NCBI RefSeq assembly: GCF_018860635.1
Contig: NZ_JAHKPT010000025.1
Coordinates: 353,867 to 417,866, forward strand
Length of the DNA: 64,000 nt
Direction of reading: 5' to 3'
Source of the DNA: Aliiglaciecola lipolytica
Lineage (GTDB): Bacteria; Pseudomonadota; Gammaproteobacteria; Enterobacterales; Alteromonadaceae
In this document: piece after piece, positions 19,232 through 29,400 of the stretch
Layout of the letters: each line of letters begins with the position of its first letter
Position numbering within the stretch: position 1 is the stretch's first letter
Notes under the pieces: model-generated
Told to the model about the DNA's origin: nothing
The model's database searches: none
What the model saw: only the letters and a program-made list of their open reading frames with translations
Made by a program: the position numbers and the translations under genes

Positions 19232-20136
19232 TAGCCCTTACCTTTGGTTCTAGTGCTATTGGGCTTGGCATTGGTTTCGAGAAACTCAATGATCATGCCA
19301 GCAATATCTTTGTTGGTTGCCTTTTCAATTCCTTCGAGTCCTGGGGACGAGTTAACTTCCATCACAACAGGGCCATTGTTAGAACGCAACAAATCAACGC
19401 CACACATATTCAATCCCATGGTTTTAGCTGCATCTACCGCTGTTTTGCGTTCTTCGGGAGATAATCTGACTATTTTCGCGGTTCCACCACGATGCAGATT
19501 TGAACGAAACTCGCCATCGGCCGCCTGACGTTTCATGGCGGCTATCACTTTTCCACCCACCACTAAACAACGAATATCTGAACCGCCTGCCTCTTTAATA
19601 AACTCTTGGACTAAAATACTGGCGTTGAGTCCCATAAAAGCTTCGATAATCGATTCCGCTGCTTTTTGAGTTTCAGCTAGCACCACCCCAATACCTTGGG
19701 TTCCTTCTAGCAATTTAATGACCACTGGTGCGCCACCAACGTTTTTAATCAAATCGTCGATCCGGTCTGGATGATTAGCAAAACCTGTTCTTGGCATCCC
19801 AATACCCTTGCGAGATAACAATTGCAATGAGCGTAATTTATCTCTAGAACGACTAATCGCAACGGATTCGTTTATGGAAAACGTGCCCATCATTTCAAAT
19901 TGTCTTACAACCGAAGTACCGTAAAAAGTAACAGACGCGCCAATTCGAGGAATAACCGCATCATACTTAGGTAAAGCACGACCTTTATAACGAACTGATG
20001 GTCGACTACTGGTGACATCCATATAACAATGCATGGTATCGACAATATCAACTGTATGTCCCCGCGATTCGCCGGCCTCCTTTAGTCTTTTGGTAGAATA
20101 AAGGTTAGGATTTCGCGATAATATAGCGATACGCAT
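19231..20136 (-). CDS. rimK: ribosomal protein S6 glutamate ligase
   Basis: RimK is an ATP-grasp ligase that adds glutamate residues to the C-terminus of ribosomal protein S6. The ATG at 20136 with GGAG upstream gives 301 residues (E. coli 300), beginning [18 protein letters not shown]-grasp blocks include [30 protein letters not shown] and [15 protein letters not shown]. The longer upstream frame to 20268 has no support. It heads a three-gene operon with the AstE-like and retropepsin genes; the mscS gene is divergent. Confidence 0.95.
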   Translation of the reverse strand: MRIAILSRNPNLYSTKRLKEAGESRGHTVDIVDTMHCYMDVTSSRPSVRYKGRALPKYDAVIPRIGASVTFYGTSVVRQFEMMGTFSINESVAISRSRDKLRSLQLLSRKGIGMPRTGFANHPDRIDDLIKNVGGAPVVIKLLEGTQGIGVVLAETQKAAESIIEAFMGLNASILVQEFIKEAGGSDIRCLVVGGKVIAAMKRQAADGEFRSNLHRGGTAKIVRLSPEERKTAVDAAKTMGLNMCGVDLLRSNNGPVVMEVNSSPGLEGIEKATNKDIAGMIIEFLETNAKPNSTRTKGKG

Positions 20137-20425
20137 TGTAAAACTCCGTATAATAAACTGGGCCCTATAGTACTTAGCTTTAGCTAAACTACAAAGCACT
20201 TTTAATGGGCTGATGGCGTGATTTAAACACCCCTTTGACGAATTAAAAGAATAGTCTCTAGAAGGCATAAAAACATTCTAAATTTGAATGTCTATTTTTC
20301 CTCTTTGAAGGTGCAATAAATAAACGTTTTGTACTAATCCGCAGTGTCATGTAGCCTAGCAGTTATAATTTCGGTACGCCTGCAAACCATAAAACTGCAT
20401 AAACCAAGGATAATTCATTCTCAAC
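20137..20425. promoter_or_regulatory. rimK/mscS divergent intergenic region
   Basis: This 289-bp AT-rich spacer must hold both promoters. I see no clear operator palindrome and no gene in it. Confidence 0.4.
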
Positions 20426-21256
20426 ATGATCGAATTGATTTACCAACATCGTTTAATTTCCACTTTGGCGGTTGCCATTGTGTTGATTTCTCTCAAATAC
20501 CTGTTAGTTAGCTTAGTGCGCTCTAGGGCCAAGAAAAAGCGTCAAGATAAACGCTATTTAGTAAGTAATATTAAAAACTTACTGAATTTCATTTTGATCG
20601 TATTACTACTCAGCTTTTGGATAAATGAAATTCAAAATTTTGCTCTTTCCATCGCTGCATTTGCTGTGGCAATTGTGATTGCAACGAGAGAATTTATTCA
20701 GTGTATTATTGGATTCTTTTACGTGATGTCTACGCGTCCGTTTAGGATTGGCGATTGGATTCAAGTTGACGGTTTCGCTGGTGAAGTATCAGCCATCGAC
20801 TGGGTTAAAACCACTATGTTGGAAGTGGACATCGATCGTTATCAATACTCAGGTAAAACCTTGTTTGTACCGAACAATAGGTTGATTAGCAGCCCTATCA
20901 AAAACCTAAACTTCTTAAAGCGCTATGTTACTCATCACTTTACCATTACCCGTGATGAAGACATTAACCCTTACTTAATCATTGAAAATTTGCGAGAAAA
21001 AGCTCAGCAACAATGCGCAGATTTCTACGAAGTGGCAACCCGTTACAATCAAATAATTGAGCGAAGACTAGATGTTAAAATACCTGGGCCAGAACCTGTC
21101 ATTGAAGTGTCCACCAACAATGTAGGTCACACTGAAATTCGCTGTACTATTTTTTGTCCCACAGAAAGAGCGATAGAAATCGAACAAAAGATCATGCAAG
21201 AGTTTATGGAATTATGGTTTATTGAATTTAATAAAATTCAACCTTCAAGCAGTTAA
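20426..21256 (+). CDS. MscS-family mechanosensitive channel
   Basis: This 276-residue inner-membrane protein has three hydrophobic segments (about 8-30, 48-66, 70-100), the last merging into the pore-like region FIQCIIGFFYVMSTRPFRIGDWIQV. The beta domain follows, with TLFVPNNRLISSPIKNL, and a soluble C-terminal part. It is shorter and more divergent in the TM3 glycine pattern than E. coli MscS, so gating may differ. The family releases solutes on hypo-osmotic shock. It is divergent from rimK. Confidence 0.88.
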   Translation: MIELIYQHRLISTLAVAIVLISLKYLLVSLVRSRAKKKRQDKRYLVSNIKNLLNFILIVLLLSFWINEIQNFALSIAAFAVAIVIATREFIQCIIGFFYVMSTRPFRIGDWIQVDGFAGEVSAIDWVKTTMLEVDIDRYQYSGKTLFVPNNRLISSPIKNLNFLKRYVTHHFTITRDEDINPYLIIENLREKAQQQCADFYEVATRYNQIIERRLDVKIPGPEPVIEVSTNNVGHTEIRCTIFCPTERAIEIEQKIMQEFMELWFIEFNKIQPSSS

Positions 21257-21333
21257 TTGAAGAGCCTAAATTCGTCGCGATATGACGTTATAGGCAACAA
21301 TCTGATTCAGTCAATACTGCACAGATTGTGCGA

Positions 21334-21846
21334 TTAAAAAGTAATAGCTAATCCCTGCGGGGTAATATCAACATCTTTTGGAGCTATCTCACCAAAGCCC
21401 ATTTTAAGTTGATTGAAGTCCACCAGCATAATCTCTGGTAAATTACGTCCAATAGTTTGTTTAATAGTTCGCACAGCATGCTCACTATCTTCGAGTTGAT
21501 TTTCAATCATTTTGAAATCTTTGAGAATGGGTTTTTCGATTCTGAGGTGTCGATTTAACGGATCATAGTCAAACTGGCCCTCGATGGTGCCACGGGCAAT
21601 AAACAATTTACCATCCTGTAAGCCTTTTATTGTGGTAGTGATATCGACGGTTTTGTCCAGTGCGTCTAATTTTACACTAGGATCATAAAACGTTGCTTCC
21701 ACGCCCTGATATTCGCGAACAATGGGGAAACTCAGCAAAAGCACTGCATTTAGTTGTTTTTCTGAAATGGTAAAAACAAACGCGGAACTTTTGAACGAGG
21801 TTAGAAACATCATTAGTCCCAGTATCACAAGCAACCTTAATTTCAC
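21334..21846 (-). CDS. DUF1439 periplasmic protein (YceB-like)
   Basis: This 170-residue protein has a signal peptide ending near FKSSAF. No lipobox Cys is seen, unlike E. coli YceB. The pattern FTISEKQLNAVLLLSFPIVREYQG, then DKTVDITTTIKG and ARGTIEGQFDYDP, matches the DUF1439 family, whose fold resembles lipid-binding tubular domains. The role is unknown. It converges with mscS and is divergent from the CorA-like gene. Confidence 0.82.
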   Translation of the reverse strand: MKLRLLVILGLMMFLTSFKSSAFVFTISEKQLNAVLLLSFPIVREYQGVEATFYDPSVKLDALDKTVDITTTIKGLQDGKLFIARGTIEGQFDYDPLNRHLRIEKPILKDFKMIENQLEDSEHAVRTIKQTIGRNLPEIMLVDFNQLKMGFGEIAPKDVDITPQGLAITF

Positions 21847-22208
21847 GACTTTTCCTTAAACCTATTTTATTCTGTTTGAGCACAGTAAAAGTTAATTTTG
21901 TTTGCTGTTTTAGGCGATTTTATTGCGCATTCCTAATCCACAATCAAATAGTCTCGTAAGACTGCATCTAAAGCCACAAAATATATTGTTATTATATGCC
22001 TAATAGAAGATGATCGCGCGACTATAATTAACCTATTGAACTCCACTATTTATCACCTAGGTAGATGTAGATAAGCAGAAAGCATGTTCGATTTAATGTC
22101 GACAAATATTTATTCTGCACAAGGTTGAAACAGCCTTCTCACAAATGGACGTTTGTATTGTGGGCACTATCACGTTGTAGCGAAGAAGCTGTAAAAGGAG
22201 AAATAAAG
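21847..22208. promoter_or_regulatory. DUF1439/CorA-like divergent region with structured leader
   Basis: This 362-bp region contains promoters for both genes. The last 80 bases can fold: CAGC-TTCT (22131-22139) pairs with AGAAGCTG (22184-22191) with one bulge, enclosing ACAAA/TTTGT (22141-22156). The fold ends just before the Shine-Dalgarno at 22194. It does not match the M-box magnesium riboswitch core. Confidence 0.35.
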
Positions 22209-23198
22209 ATGTCTAACCACAGTCAACTTGATTCATCACAAACGAGTCTCATTTGGTCACTATTTGTTGATGAAAAAGGGGTTAGTAGTGATGGGAAAAC
22301 TGCCGATATATTCACGCCAGAGATCAGCGCTGGTTACAACTGGGTTCATCTCCAAGCTGACACCCTTGACGCATGGGATACCATGAAAGGGCTAGGCTTA
22401 TCTGATGTGATATGTGACTCATTGTCTGCATTAGAAACTCGTCCAAGAGCGTTGTTACAAGACAATGGTATTTTGATTTATCTACGTGGCATAAATTACA
22501 ACCCAGATTCCGAATTAGAAGACATGGTGTCACTGCGCATTTGGTTTAATGATCATCATGTTGTTACGGCTCGTCGCAGAGACCGCATATTATATTCAGT
22601 CCAAGATACCAAGAGTATGATTGAAAGTGGCGACGCGCCAACCGATACTGCTGACTTTATTTTATTGCTCATAGGTAAAATCGCCAGTCGAATTAGTGAG
22701 GTCGTTGAAGCGCTAGACGAAGAGCTGTCAGCATTTGAAGCGGAAGGTGGACTCGAAAGTTCTGACCGTTATGCACTGAGCATGGTGCGCAGAAAATCAG
22801 CGGCCGTCAGACGTTATCTAGCGCCACAACGTGACGCATTAGACAACTTATACAGAATGGCTAAATTCTTTAGTCAAGAGCAAGCCTATGAACTAAGAGA
22901 TTTGACCGATCGCATGACTCGCTATGTTGAGGATCTCGATTTAGCTAAAGAACGTTCAATGGTACTGCAAGATGAGCTTCGTAACCGCATCGCTGAGCAG
23001 CAAGGAATGCGTATGTATGTTTTATCCCTAGTGACTGCGATTTTTCTTCCGCTGTCATTTTTAACTGGGATATTTGGTATGAATGTAGCGGGGTTACCAG
23101 GTACTGAGAATCCAGAAGCGTTTAATTATTTAGCGTCGTCAATGGTGATAGTCGCAATAATTATGTTGGCAGCCATGCTGTGGAAAAAATGGTTATAA
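22209..23198 (+). CDS. CorA/ZntB-family divalent metal transporter
   Basis: This 329-residue protein has a large N-terminal cytoplasmic domain, a long helix, and two C-terminal helices joined by the signature GMN loop (residues 290-292, FGMNVAGLPG). The N-terminal WVHLQAD and the line of charges fit the ZntB branch (zinc/proton) rather than classical CorA (magnesium), but the two cannot be separated here. The ATG at 22209 has AAGGAG at a good distance; an earlier in-frame ATG at 22125 has none. It is 16 bp upstream of mgtE and probably cotranscribed. Confidence 0.9.
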   Translation: MSNHSQLDSSQTSLIWSLFVDEKGVSSDGKTADIFTPEISAGYNWVHLQADTLDAWDTMKGLGLSDVICDSLSALETRPRALLQDNGILIYLRGINYNPDSELEDMVSLRIWFNDHHVVTARRRDRILYSVQDTKSMIESGDAPTDTADFILLLIGKIASRISEVVEALDEELSAFEAEGGLESSDRYALSMVRRKSAAVRRYLAPQRDALDNLYRMAKFFSQEQAYELRDLTDRMTRYVEDLDLAKERSMVLQDELRNRIAEQQGMRMYVLSLVTAIFLPLSFLTGIFGMNVAGLPGTENPEAFNYLASSMVIVAIIMLAAMLWKKWL

Positions 23199-23214
23199 AT
23201 TAAGGTGAAGTAAA

Positions 23215-24552
23215 ATGGCAGATCAAATTTCCGATTTAATCCACGAAGCCGTCAATCTCGATGATGAATCCGATAGCGAGATAATACATAGTAAAATAGC
23301 AGTTCAAGATGAGGCTGATATAGCACTGCTATTGGAGTCTCTGCCGCTGGAGCAACGCATTAGCGCGTGGCATGCTTTGCCCCGACATAAGCAACTCGAT
23401 GTATTGGTAGAAATGCGTGGCGATCCAAGGGAAACCTTACTCGCGGCCACTCCTGATGAAGAATTAGAAGCACTATTCACCGACGTTGATGCTGAATCCC
23501 TACTAGAGCTATCAGATTCTTTGCATAGCCGATTATTGGATCTCGCATTAGAGGCGATGGATAAGAAGCAAAGACAATTATACGAAGGTGCAAATCAATA
23601 TTCAGAAGAGCAAATAGGCCATTGGCGCAACCCAGAAAACTTGATTTTACCCTTGTCTGCAAAGGTCAGCGATGCGAAACGATTTTTACGCAGAGAAATT
23701 CCTGATTATGCAGATTGTATTTATTTGGTAAACAGAGCCGGGCAATATTCTGAAGCGGTGAAGCTTTTCAAAATTTACTCGACTCCAGAGCACACTCCCC
23801 TGGCAGATATAGCCGAGGATGATATTACCATTGTTAAAGCCAGTGATGATTGTAATAGCGCCGCACTTAGCGTTCAACGTTCGGGTTTTACCAGCCTGCC
23901 ATTGGTAGATGAAAACTTTAAGTTTCTAGGGCGGGTCGATATTGGTTCAGCATGTGAATTATTAAATGAATCATATGAGCGCCAATTAATGGCCGGCGCA
24001 GGTATGGATGAAGATGAGGATCTTTTTTCTTCGGTTAAAAAGAGCGCTAAAAATCGGGCATTGTGGCTAGGCATTAATTTACTTACGGCCTTCTTGGCGT
24101 CATGGTTTATTGGTTTATTTGAAGCCACTTTGCAACAAGTAGTGGCACTTGCGGTCTTAATGCCAGTAGTAGCAAGTATGGGTGGAATCGCAGGTAGTCA
24201 AACTTTAACTTTGATTATTCGTGGATTAGCACTTAAGCAAGTAAATGCTGCAAACCTGAAGGCGTTGTTGATCAAAGAACTAAAAGTCGGCGGCTTAAAT
24301 GGGGTTATTTGGGCAATAGTCATTGCCACTGTCGCGTCATATTGGTTTGGTAGTGGAATGTTAGGGCTGGTAATAGGTTGTGCAATTTTAGTCAATATAT
24401 GTGCCGCTGCTCTGGCTGGCGTAGGGGTTCCTGTGCTGTTAGATAAGCTAAAGTTAGATCCTGCATTGTCTGGCTCAGTGATTTTGACCACTGTCACTGA
24501 CATTGTCGGATTTGTGTCTTTTCTTGGTTTAGGAGCACTCTTCTTACTCTAA
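23215..24552 (+). CDS. mgtE: MgtE-family magnesium transporter
   Basis: This 445-residue channel/transporter has an N-terminal superhelical MgtE_N domain (about 25-130), a CBS pair (about 135-255), and five membrane helices (about 280-445). Typical membrane motifs are MPVVASMGGIAGSQT and DPALSGSVILTTVTDIVGF; the Asp residues in the latter line the magnesium pore in the family. The protein is Mg2+-gated through its cytoplasmic domain. Pairing with the CorA/ZntB gene suggests a shared divalent-cation function. Confidence 0.92.
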   Translation: MADQISDLIHEAVNLDDESDSEIIHSKIAVQDEADIALLLESLPLEQRISAWHALPRHKQLDVLVEMRGDPRETLLAATPDEELEALFTDVDAESLLELSDSLHSRLLDLALEAMDKKQRQLYEGANQYSEEQIGHWRNPENLILPLSAKVSDAKRFLRREIPDYADCIYLVNRAGQYSEAVKLFKIYSTPEHTPLADIAEDDITIVKASDDCNSAALSVQRSGFTSLPLVDENFKFLGRVDIGSACELLNESYERQLMAGAGMDEDEDLFSSVKKSAKNRALWLGINLLTAFLASWFIGLFEATLQQVVALAVLMPVVASMGGIAGSQTLTLIIRGLALKQVNAANLKALLIKELKVGGLNGVIWAIVIATVASYWFGSGMLGLVIGCAILVNICAAALAGVGVPVLLDKLKLDPALSGSVILTTVTDIVGFVSFLGLGALFLL

Positions 24553-24661
24553 TCACGCACTATCTAATTAAGTTGTCATGGTTTTTGCTTAATCATAATT
24601 TTTGCAGTGATATAAAACCGTTTTCGAGTATGTGGGTCTAATCAGTAGGGTTATTTATTTA

Positions 24662-26410
24662 GTGTTTAAGAAATTAAAAAATGCTTGGTTTTTAAGCTTC
24701 TTGCTTGTTTTGGCTTGTCGCCAAGCTGTTGCTATTGATGTGTCTTTAGAGGGCGTTGATGATAGCGATTTGGAAACCAATATTGCGGCACACCTAAGCA
24801 CGCTCTCAGCTCCAGCGGATTGCAATTTATCTGTAGATGAGCAAATAACCATTGAAAACAAAGTCACTGAAGCTGGCCGCGCATTTGGCTATTACAATCT
24901 CTCCATCGATTCGATTGCTTACAATTCCAGCGAGAAATGTAGCTCACTCAAGTTAAAACTTGAAACAGGTCCACAAGTAAAAATTACTCAACTAAATGTC
25001 ATAGTTACTGGTGATGGTAAAGAAGACGAAGGATTCAAAAGTATTATCAATAAGTTTCCAATCAAAAAAGGGGAGCCATTAATTCATGGTAAATATAAAT
25101 CTGCCAAGTCTAGATTCGATTCCGTTGCGTTAAACCGAGGCTTTTTTGATAGTAAATTTATTATTAGTGAAATAAAGGTGGATGTAGAACAAAACAGCGC
25201 GCAAATCCGTCTCGAATACCAGACAGGTCCACGTTATCAATTTGGTAAATTAAAGATACCTGAGGATCAAAGAGCCTCTGAACTTATTATGCAAGTTCTC
25301 CCATTTAAAGAGGGTGACCCCTATCTCGCGTCTAAGCTAGGCGAATTTAACCAAAGCTTGGGGCAAACTGAGTACTTTCAGCAAGTTGTTGCCCGTCCAT
25401 TATTGGGCGAAGCTGAGCAACATCAGATTCCAATTGAAGTTGTCGCAGTAAGTCGTCCCAGAGATATTTTTAATGTAGGAGTAGGCGGCGCTACGGATAC
25501 AGGTCCTAGGGTTACATTGGGTTGGCAGCGACCATGGGTAAATAGCGATGGGCACAGTATGAGCGCAAATATATATGTTTCTGAGCCCAAACAAACGGCT
25601 AGTGTGAAATATAAAATTCCCATTGAAGATCCGTTAAATAACTATGTATCAGCCCAACTTGGTGTGAAGTCGCTATATGATAATGATACTAACAGTGACA
25701 CGATTTCACTGGCTTTACAGCGACATTGGACTGGTGAAGATAATGAGTGGAATAAAATTGCGTTCGTCCGTTTAGAGCAATCTCGCTTCCAACAAGCAGA
25801 AACACCTTTGCAAACTACCACGCTATTAATTCCAGGTTTCACCCTATCCCGTCATCGCAGTAGAGGCGGTTTAGATGTGAATTGGGGGGATTTGCAGTTG
25901 GTAACTATTGAAACAGCAAGCGACGCTGTTGTTTCAGATATCAACTTGGCCAGAGTGACATTTCAAACCAAGTGGTTACGAAGTATTGGGGAACATCGGT
26001 TCTTAATGCGTGCCGAAGTCGGCGCTCTATCAACCAATGACTTTGACCAAGTACCATCAGATTTACGCTATTTTACCGGTGGCGACCAAAGTGTCAGAGG
26101 ATTCGCCTATCAATCACTTGCGCCTAGGCAATTCGATGATGATGGTGAAGATGGTGAGCTACTTGGAGCAAAATACTTGAATGTGGCAAGTATCGAATAC
26201 AGCTACCCGGTTTCAGATGAATGGCGAGCGGCAATATTCACGGATGTGGGGGGCGCAAGCAACAAGCCTTTAGAAAAATTAGCCTACAGTCTAGGTGTCG
26301 GCGCAAGTTGGATGTCTCCGGTAGGTCCAATTCGCTTTTATCTTGCCAGTGGACATGGTGATTACGGTAATTCAGTACGTTTTCATTTAGCGATGGGGCC
26401 TTCTATATGA
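24662..26410 (+). CDS. tamA: translocation and assembly module outer-membrane protein TamA
   Basis: TamA is an Omp85/BamA-type beta barrel that works with TamB in outer-membrane protein and lipid traffic. It has a signal peptide ending near QAVA, about three POTRA domains (25-260), and a 16-strand barrel from about 265, with VGGATDTGPRVTLGW, TRGGL-like SRHRSRGGLDVNW, and the barrel RGF motif in GGDQSVRGFAYQS. I chose the GTG at 24662 with TAGGG upstream; an earlier GTG at 24632 adds ten residues. The stop overlaps the tamB start (ATGA). Confidence 0.93.
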   Translation: MFKKLKNAWFLSFLLVLACRQAVAIDVSLEGVDDSDLETNIAAHLSTLSAPADCNLSVDEQITIENKVTEAGRAFGYYNLSIDSIAYNSSEKCSSLKLKLETGPQVKITQLNVIVTGDGKEDEGFKSIINKFPIKKGEPLIHGKYKSAKSRFDSVALNRGFFDSKFIISEIKVDVEQNSAQIRLEYQTGPRYQFGKLKIPEDQRASELIMQVLPFKEGDPYLASKLGEFNQSLGQTEYFQQVVARPLLGEAEQHQIPIEVVAVSRPRDIFNVGVGGATDTGPRVTLGWQRPWVNSDGHSMSANIYVSEPKQTASVKYKIPIEDPLNNYVSAQLGVKSLYDNDTNSDTISLALQRHWTGEDNEWNKIAFVRLEQSRFQQAETPLQTTTLLIPGFTLSRHRSRGGLDVNWGDLQLVTIETASDAVVSDINLARVTFQTKWLRSIGEHRFLMRAEVGALSTNDFDQVPSDLRYFTGGDQSVRGFAYQSLAPRQFDDDGEDGELLGAKYLNVASIEYSYPVSDEWRAAIFTDVGGASNKPLEKLAYSLGVGASWMSPVGPIRFYLASGHGDYGNSVRFHLAMGPSI

Positions 26411-29400
26411 TGTGGTTAAAGCGCACGGGGAAATGGACCGCATACATACTAATCATTTTAATTTGTCTAATCGGCTTTTTATTCACGCCATGGGGAACCT
26501 CAAGCGTCATAGCCATCGCCAACAGTTCCGTTGATGGCCTGAACATTAGGCACAAATCAGGTGGTTTACTAGGGACGCTTGAGTTTCAAAAAATCAAATT
26601 CCAATCTAGCACTATAGATATTGATGCCAGCAATTTAAAAACCAATATTGATTGGTCATGTAGCTTATTAATGCAAGTCTGCTTGAGCGAACTTTACTTA
26701 GGCAAAACCACAATTACTGTGGGCGAGTCTGAGCCAACTGAGACACAAGAAGCCTTGCAAAAAATCAGCTTACCCGTGGCTGTAATTGCACCGAACATCC
26801 AACTCAATAATCTCTCAGTAGAGATTGAAAACGTCGCCAAAATATCCTGGCAGTCGTTATTGGCCAACCTAAACATGCACAAGGTATTGAATATAGAATC
26901 ATTGGAAATACGCCAGCCAAAGATCGTTTTAGCCAATAAGGAACCGCCTAAGCAAGCTGCTACAGATCAACAACCCACGATTAATATTGGGCAAATATCT
27001 AACTGGCAATACCAACCCGTTGAGTTACCACCATTGATGATTCCCATTGATATTAATGGCAAAAAGATAGTTATTCGCAATGCCCGTATTATGCAAGTAG
27101 ATGAGGAAATTTTTGCATTCAACCGTTTATCAACCGGAGTAATTATTGAGGACAGCAGTCTTACTATTGAACAGTTCGAATTGGAACATGAATTGATCAA
27201 TGTGCAAGTCGATTTAGCGCTAAGCAAAGATTATCTGTTGGCCCTTTCTAGTAAGGCGCAAACCACCGACAACAACCAGAATCAACTAGTGCTCCAGGCT
27301 AACGCCAATGGTGATTTAAAAGCCTTAGAATTCGACACCCAAATAACTGGGGACATTAATGCTACAGCACAAGGAAGCGCTACATTAGACTCACCTAAGC
27401 TACCAATAAATCTTAAAATAAACTGGCAACCAGTGACCTTGCCTGCAGAACAACCGATACATATTTCGTCAGGAAATCTTAGTTTAGTGGGCGATATGGA
27501 GAACTATCAGCTCGATTTGCAAACTAGCCTATCTGCTACCGGAATTCCCACCAGTCAGGTGCAGGTTGCAGCAAGTGGTAACAACCAAAAAATTCAACTG
27601 ACTAAGGCTCAAATCAATACTCTTGGGGGAAATATTCACACCTCCGGCGTAGTTGTGTTAACCGATGTAGCCCGCTGGCAAGGTAAAGCTCTAGTTGAAC
27701 AGATTCAACCTGGGTTATTCTGGTCGGATTTAGAGGGCAGTATTAACGCAAGCCTTATGCATAGTGGCGTGTACGGTTCAGACGTATTGCAAGCCAAAAT
27801 AGACAAGCTGAGTGCCGATGGGAATTGGTTAGGTTATCCGCTCAAAGCAGCTGGTAACGCTTCCTATGATAAAAACTCGGGGTTAGACATTCCGAGTTTA
27901 AGTTTGGCCAATGGTGAAAACACGCTCACCGTCAAAGGAAAACTCGACAGTCAAAATACTCTTGCAGCAAAATTAGACTTTATTGGCAAAGAGTTAACTC
28001 AACTGTATCCGGATTTGGACGGAAGCACAGGACTAAGCGCCAATATTTCAGGTACTTTAACTGAACCGAAAGTTGAATATGAATTAACAGCATCGCAAGT
28101 TAACTATCAAACAATTTCATTGCACAGCTTAAGCTCAAAAGGAAGTGTAAATTGGGATGAAAATAAACGCTTTGATATTCGCACCAACCTTGAACAGCTG
28201 GTGATTAATCAAGAACCTATCAATACGATTCAATTCGAACTAGCCGGTGACGCAAAGCAACATAAACTGATTACCAAAGTCGATAGCCAAGCATTTCAGA
28301 TAGATTCCACAATCGAAGGTCATCTTGAAGAAACAAAATGGGTTGGCCAGTGGATAACTGGTAACTTCAGCAGCCAATGGGGTGCATATTCTCTAGATCA
28401 GCAAAACACCCAACTTTTAGCTGATTGGCAGAACCAGCACTACCAAATAGATGCACATTGTTGGAACGACCAACAGGCCGAACTATGTGTTAATCAAGCC
28501 TCCTTTAAAAACCAAATTGCAGAATTCGATATACATGGCAATCAACTGGAACTATTACAAATAATCAGTCAGTTTGTTCCGCAGTTGCAGAACATATCCA
28601 CTGATACTCAATTCTTTTTCACCGCAAAAGGCAAATGGCAGGCAGATTCCCTACCTGTTGCCAAAGTTGCAGGACATTTTTCACCTACATCTGTAAAAAT
28701 AAAGGGCTTAAAAAAGCCTGTAGATATGCAAAAACTCGCGTTTGATATGTCTGTGGATGGGCAACAAGTCATTTCCCATTTTGACTTTCAAACACAGAGC
28801 TCTGGCGCAATTGATTTAGATTTAACCATCACCGACCTCGAACAAAAGCGCAACTTACAGGGGGAGTTAAAACTAAAAGATATTTTAGCCAAGCCATATC
28901 AAGAACTGATCCCCCAATTAACAGAACTATCAGGAACTGTGAATGGCAACTTAGCACTATCTGGCGATTTAAAAACCCCACTTCTAGACGGCAAATTACA
29001 ACTCAAAAACTTCAACTTTGCTGGAGAAGAAATACCTGGGCGGGTTTCAGACTGGAACCAAGATATGGAATTTGCCGGCCAGAGTGCCAAACTCAAAGGT
29101 GACTTTATGTTTGGTAATGGCAAAGGTAGCAGTGCTGGGACATTAGATTGGACGGAAGAGTTAATCGGTGATTTCAGCCTTAAAGGAGATACATTTGAAT
29201 TGGAGTATCGCGATTTAGTCAGAACCCGCTTTTCTCCCAACTTACAGGTAGAAATGACGAAACAGGCAATCAATGTGTCCGGCAGTACAGATGTCTTTTA
29301 TGCCCGCATTAAAGTTAAAGACTTACCGGCCAATGCGCAATCACCCTCTGACGATACCATTATAGTCAATCAACCTGTTGAGGAAAAAACCGTAACTCGT

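Noticed and set aside
22021-22208. M-box magnesium riboswitch before the CorA/MgtE genes
   Set aside because: The conserved core sequences of the M-box could not be found; only local inverted repeats are present.
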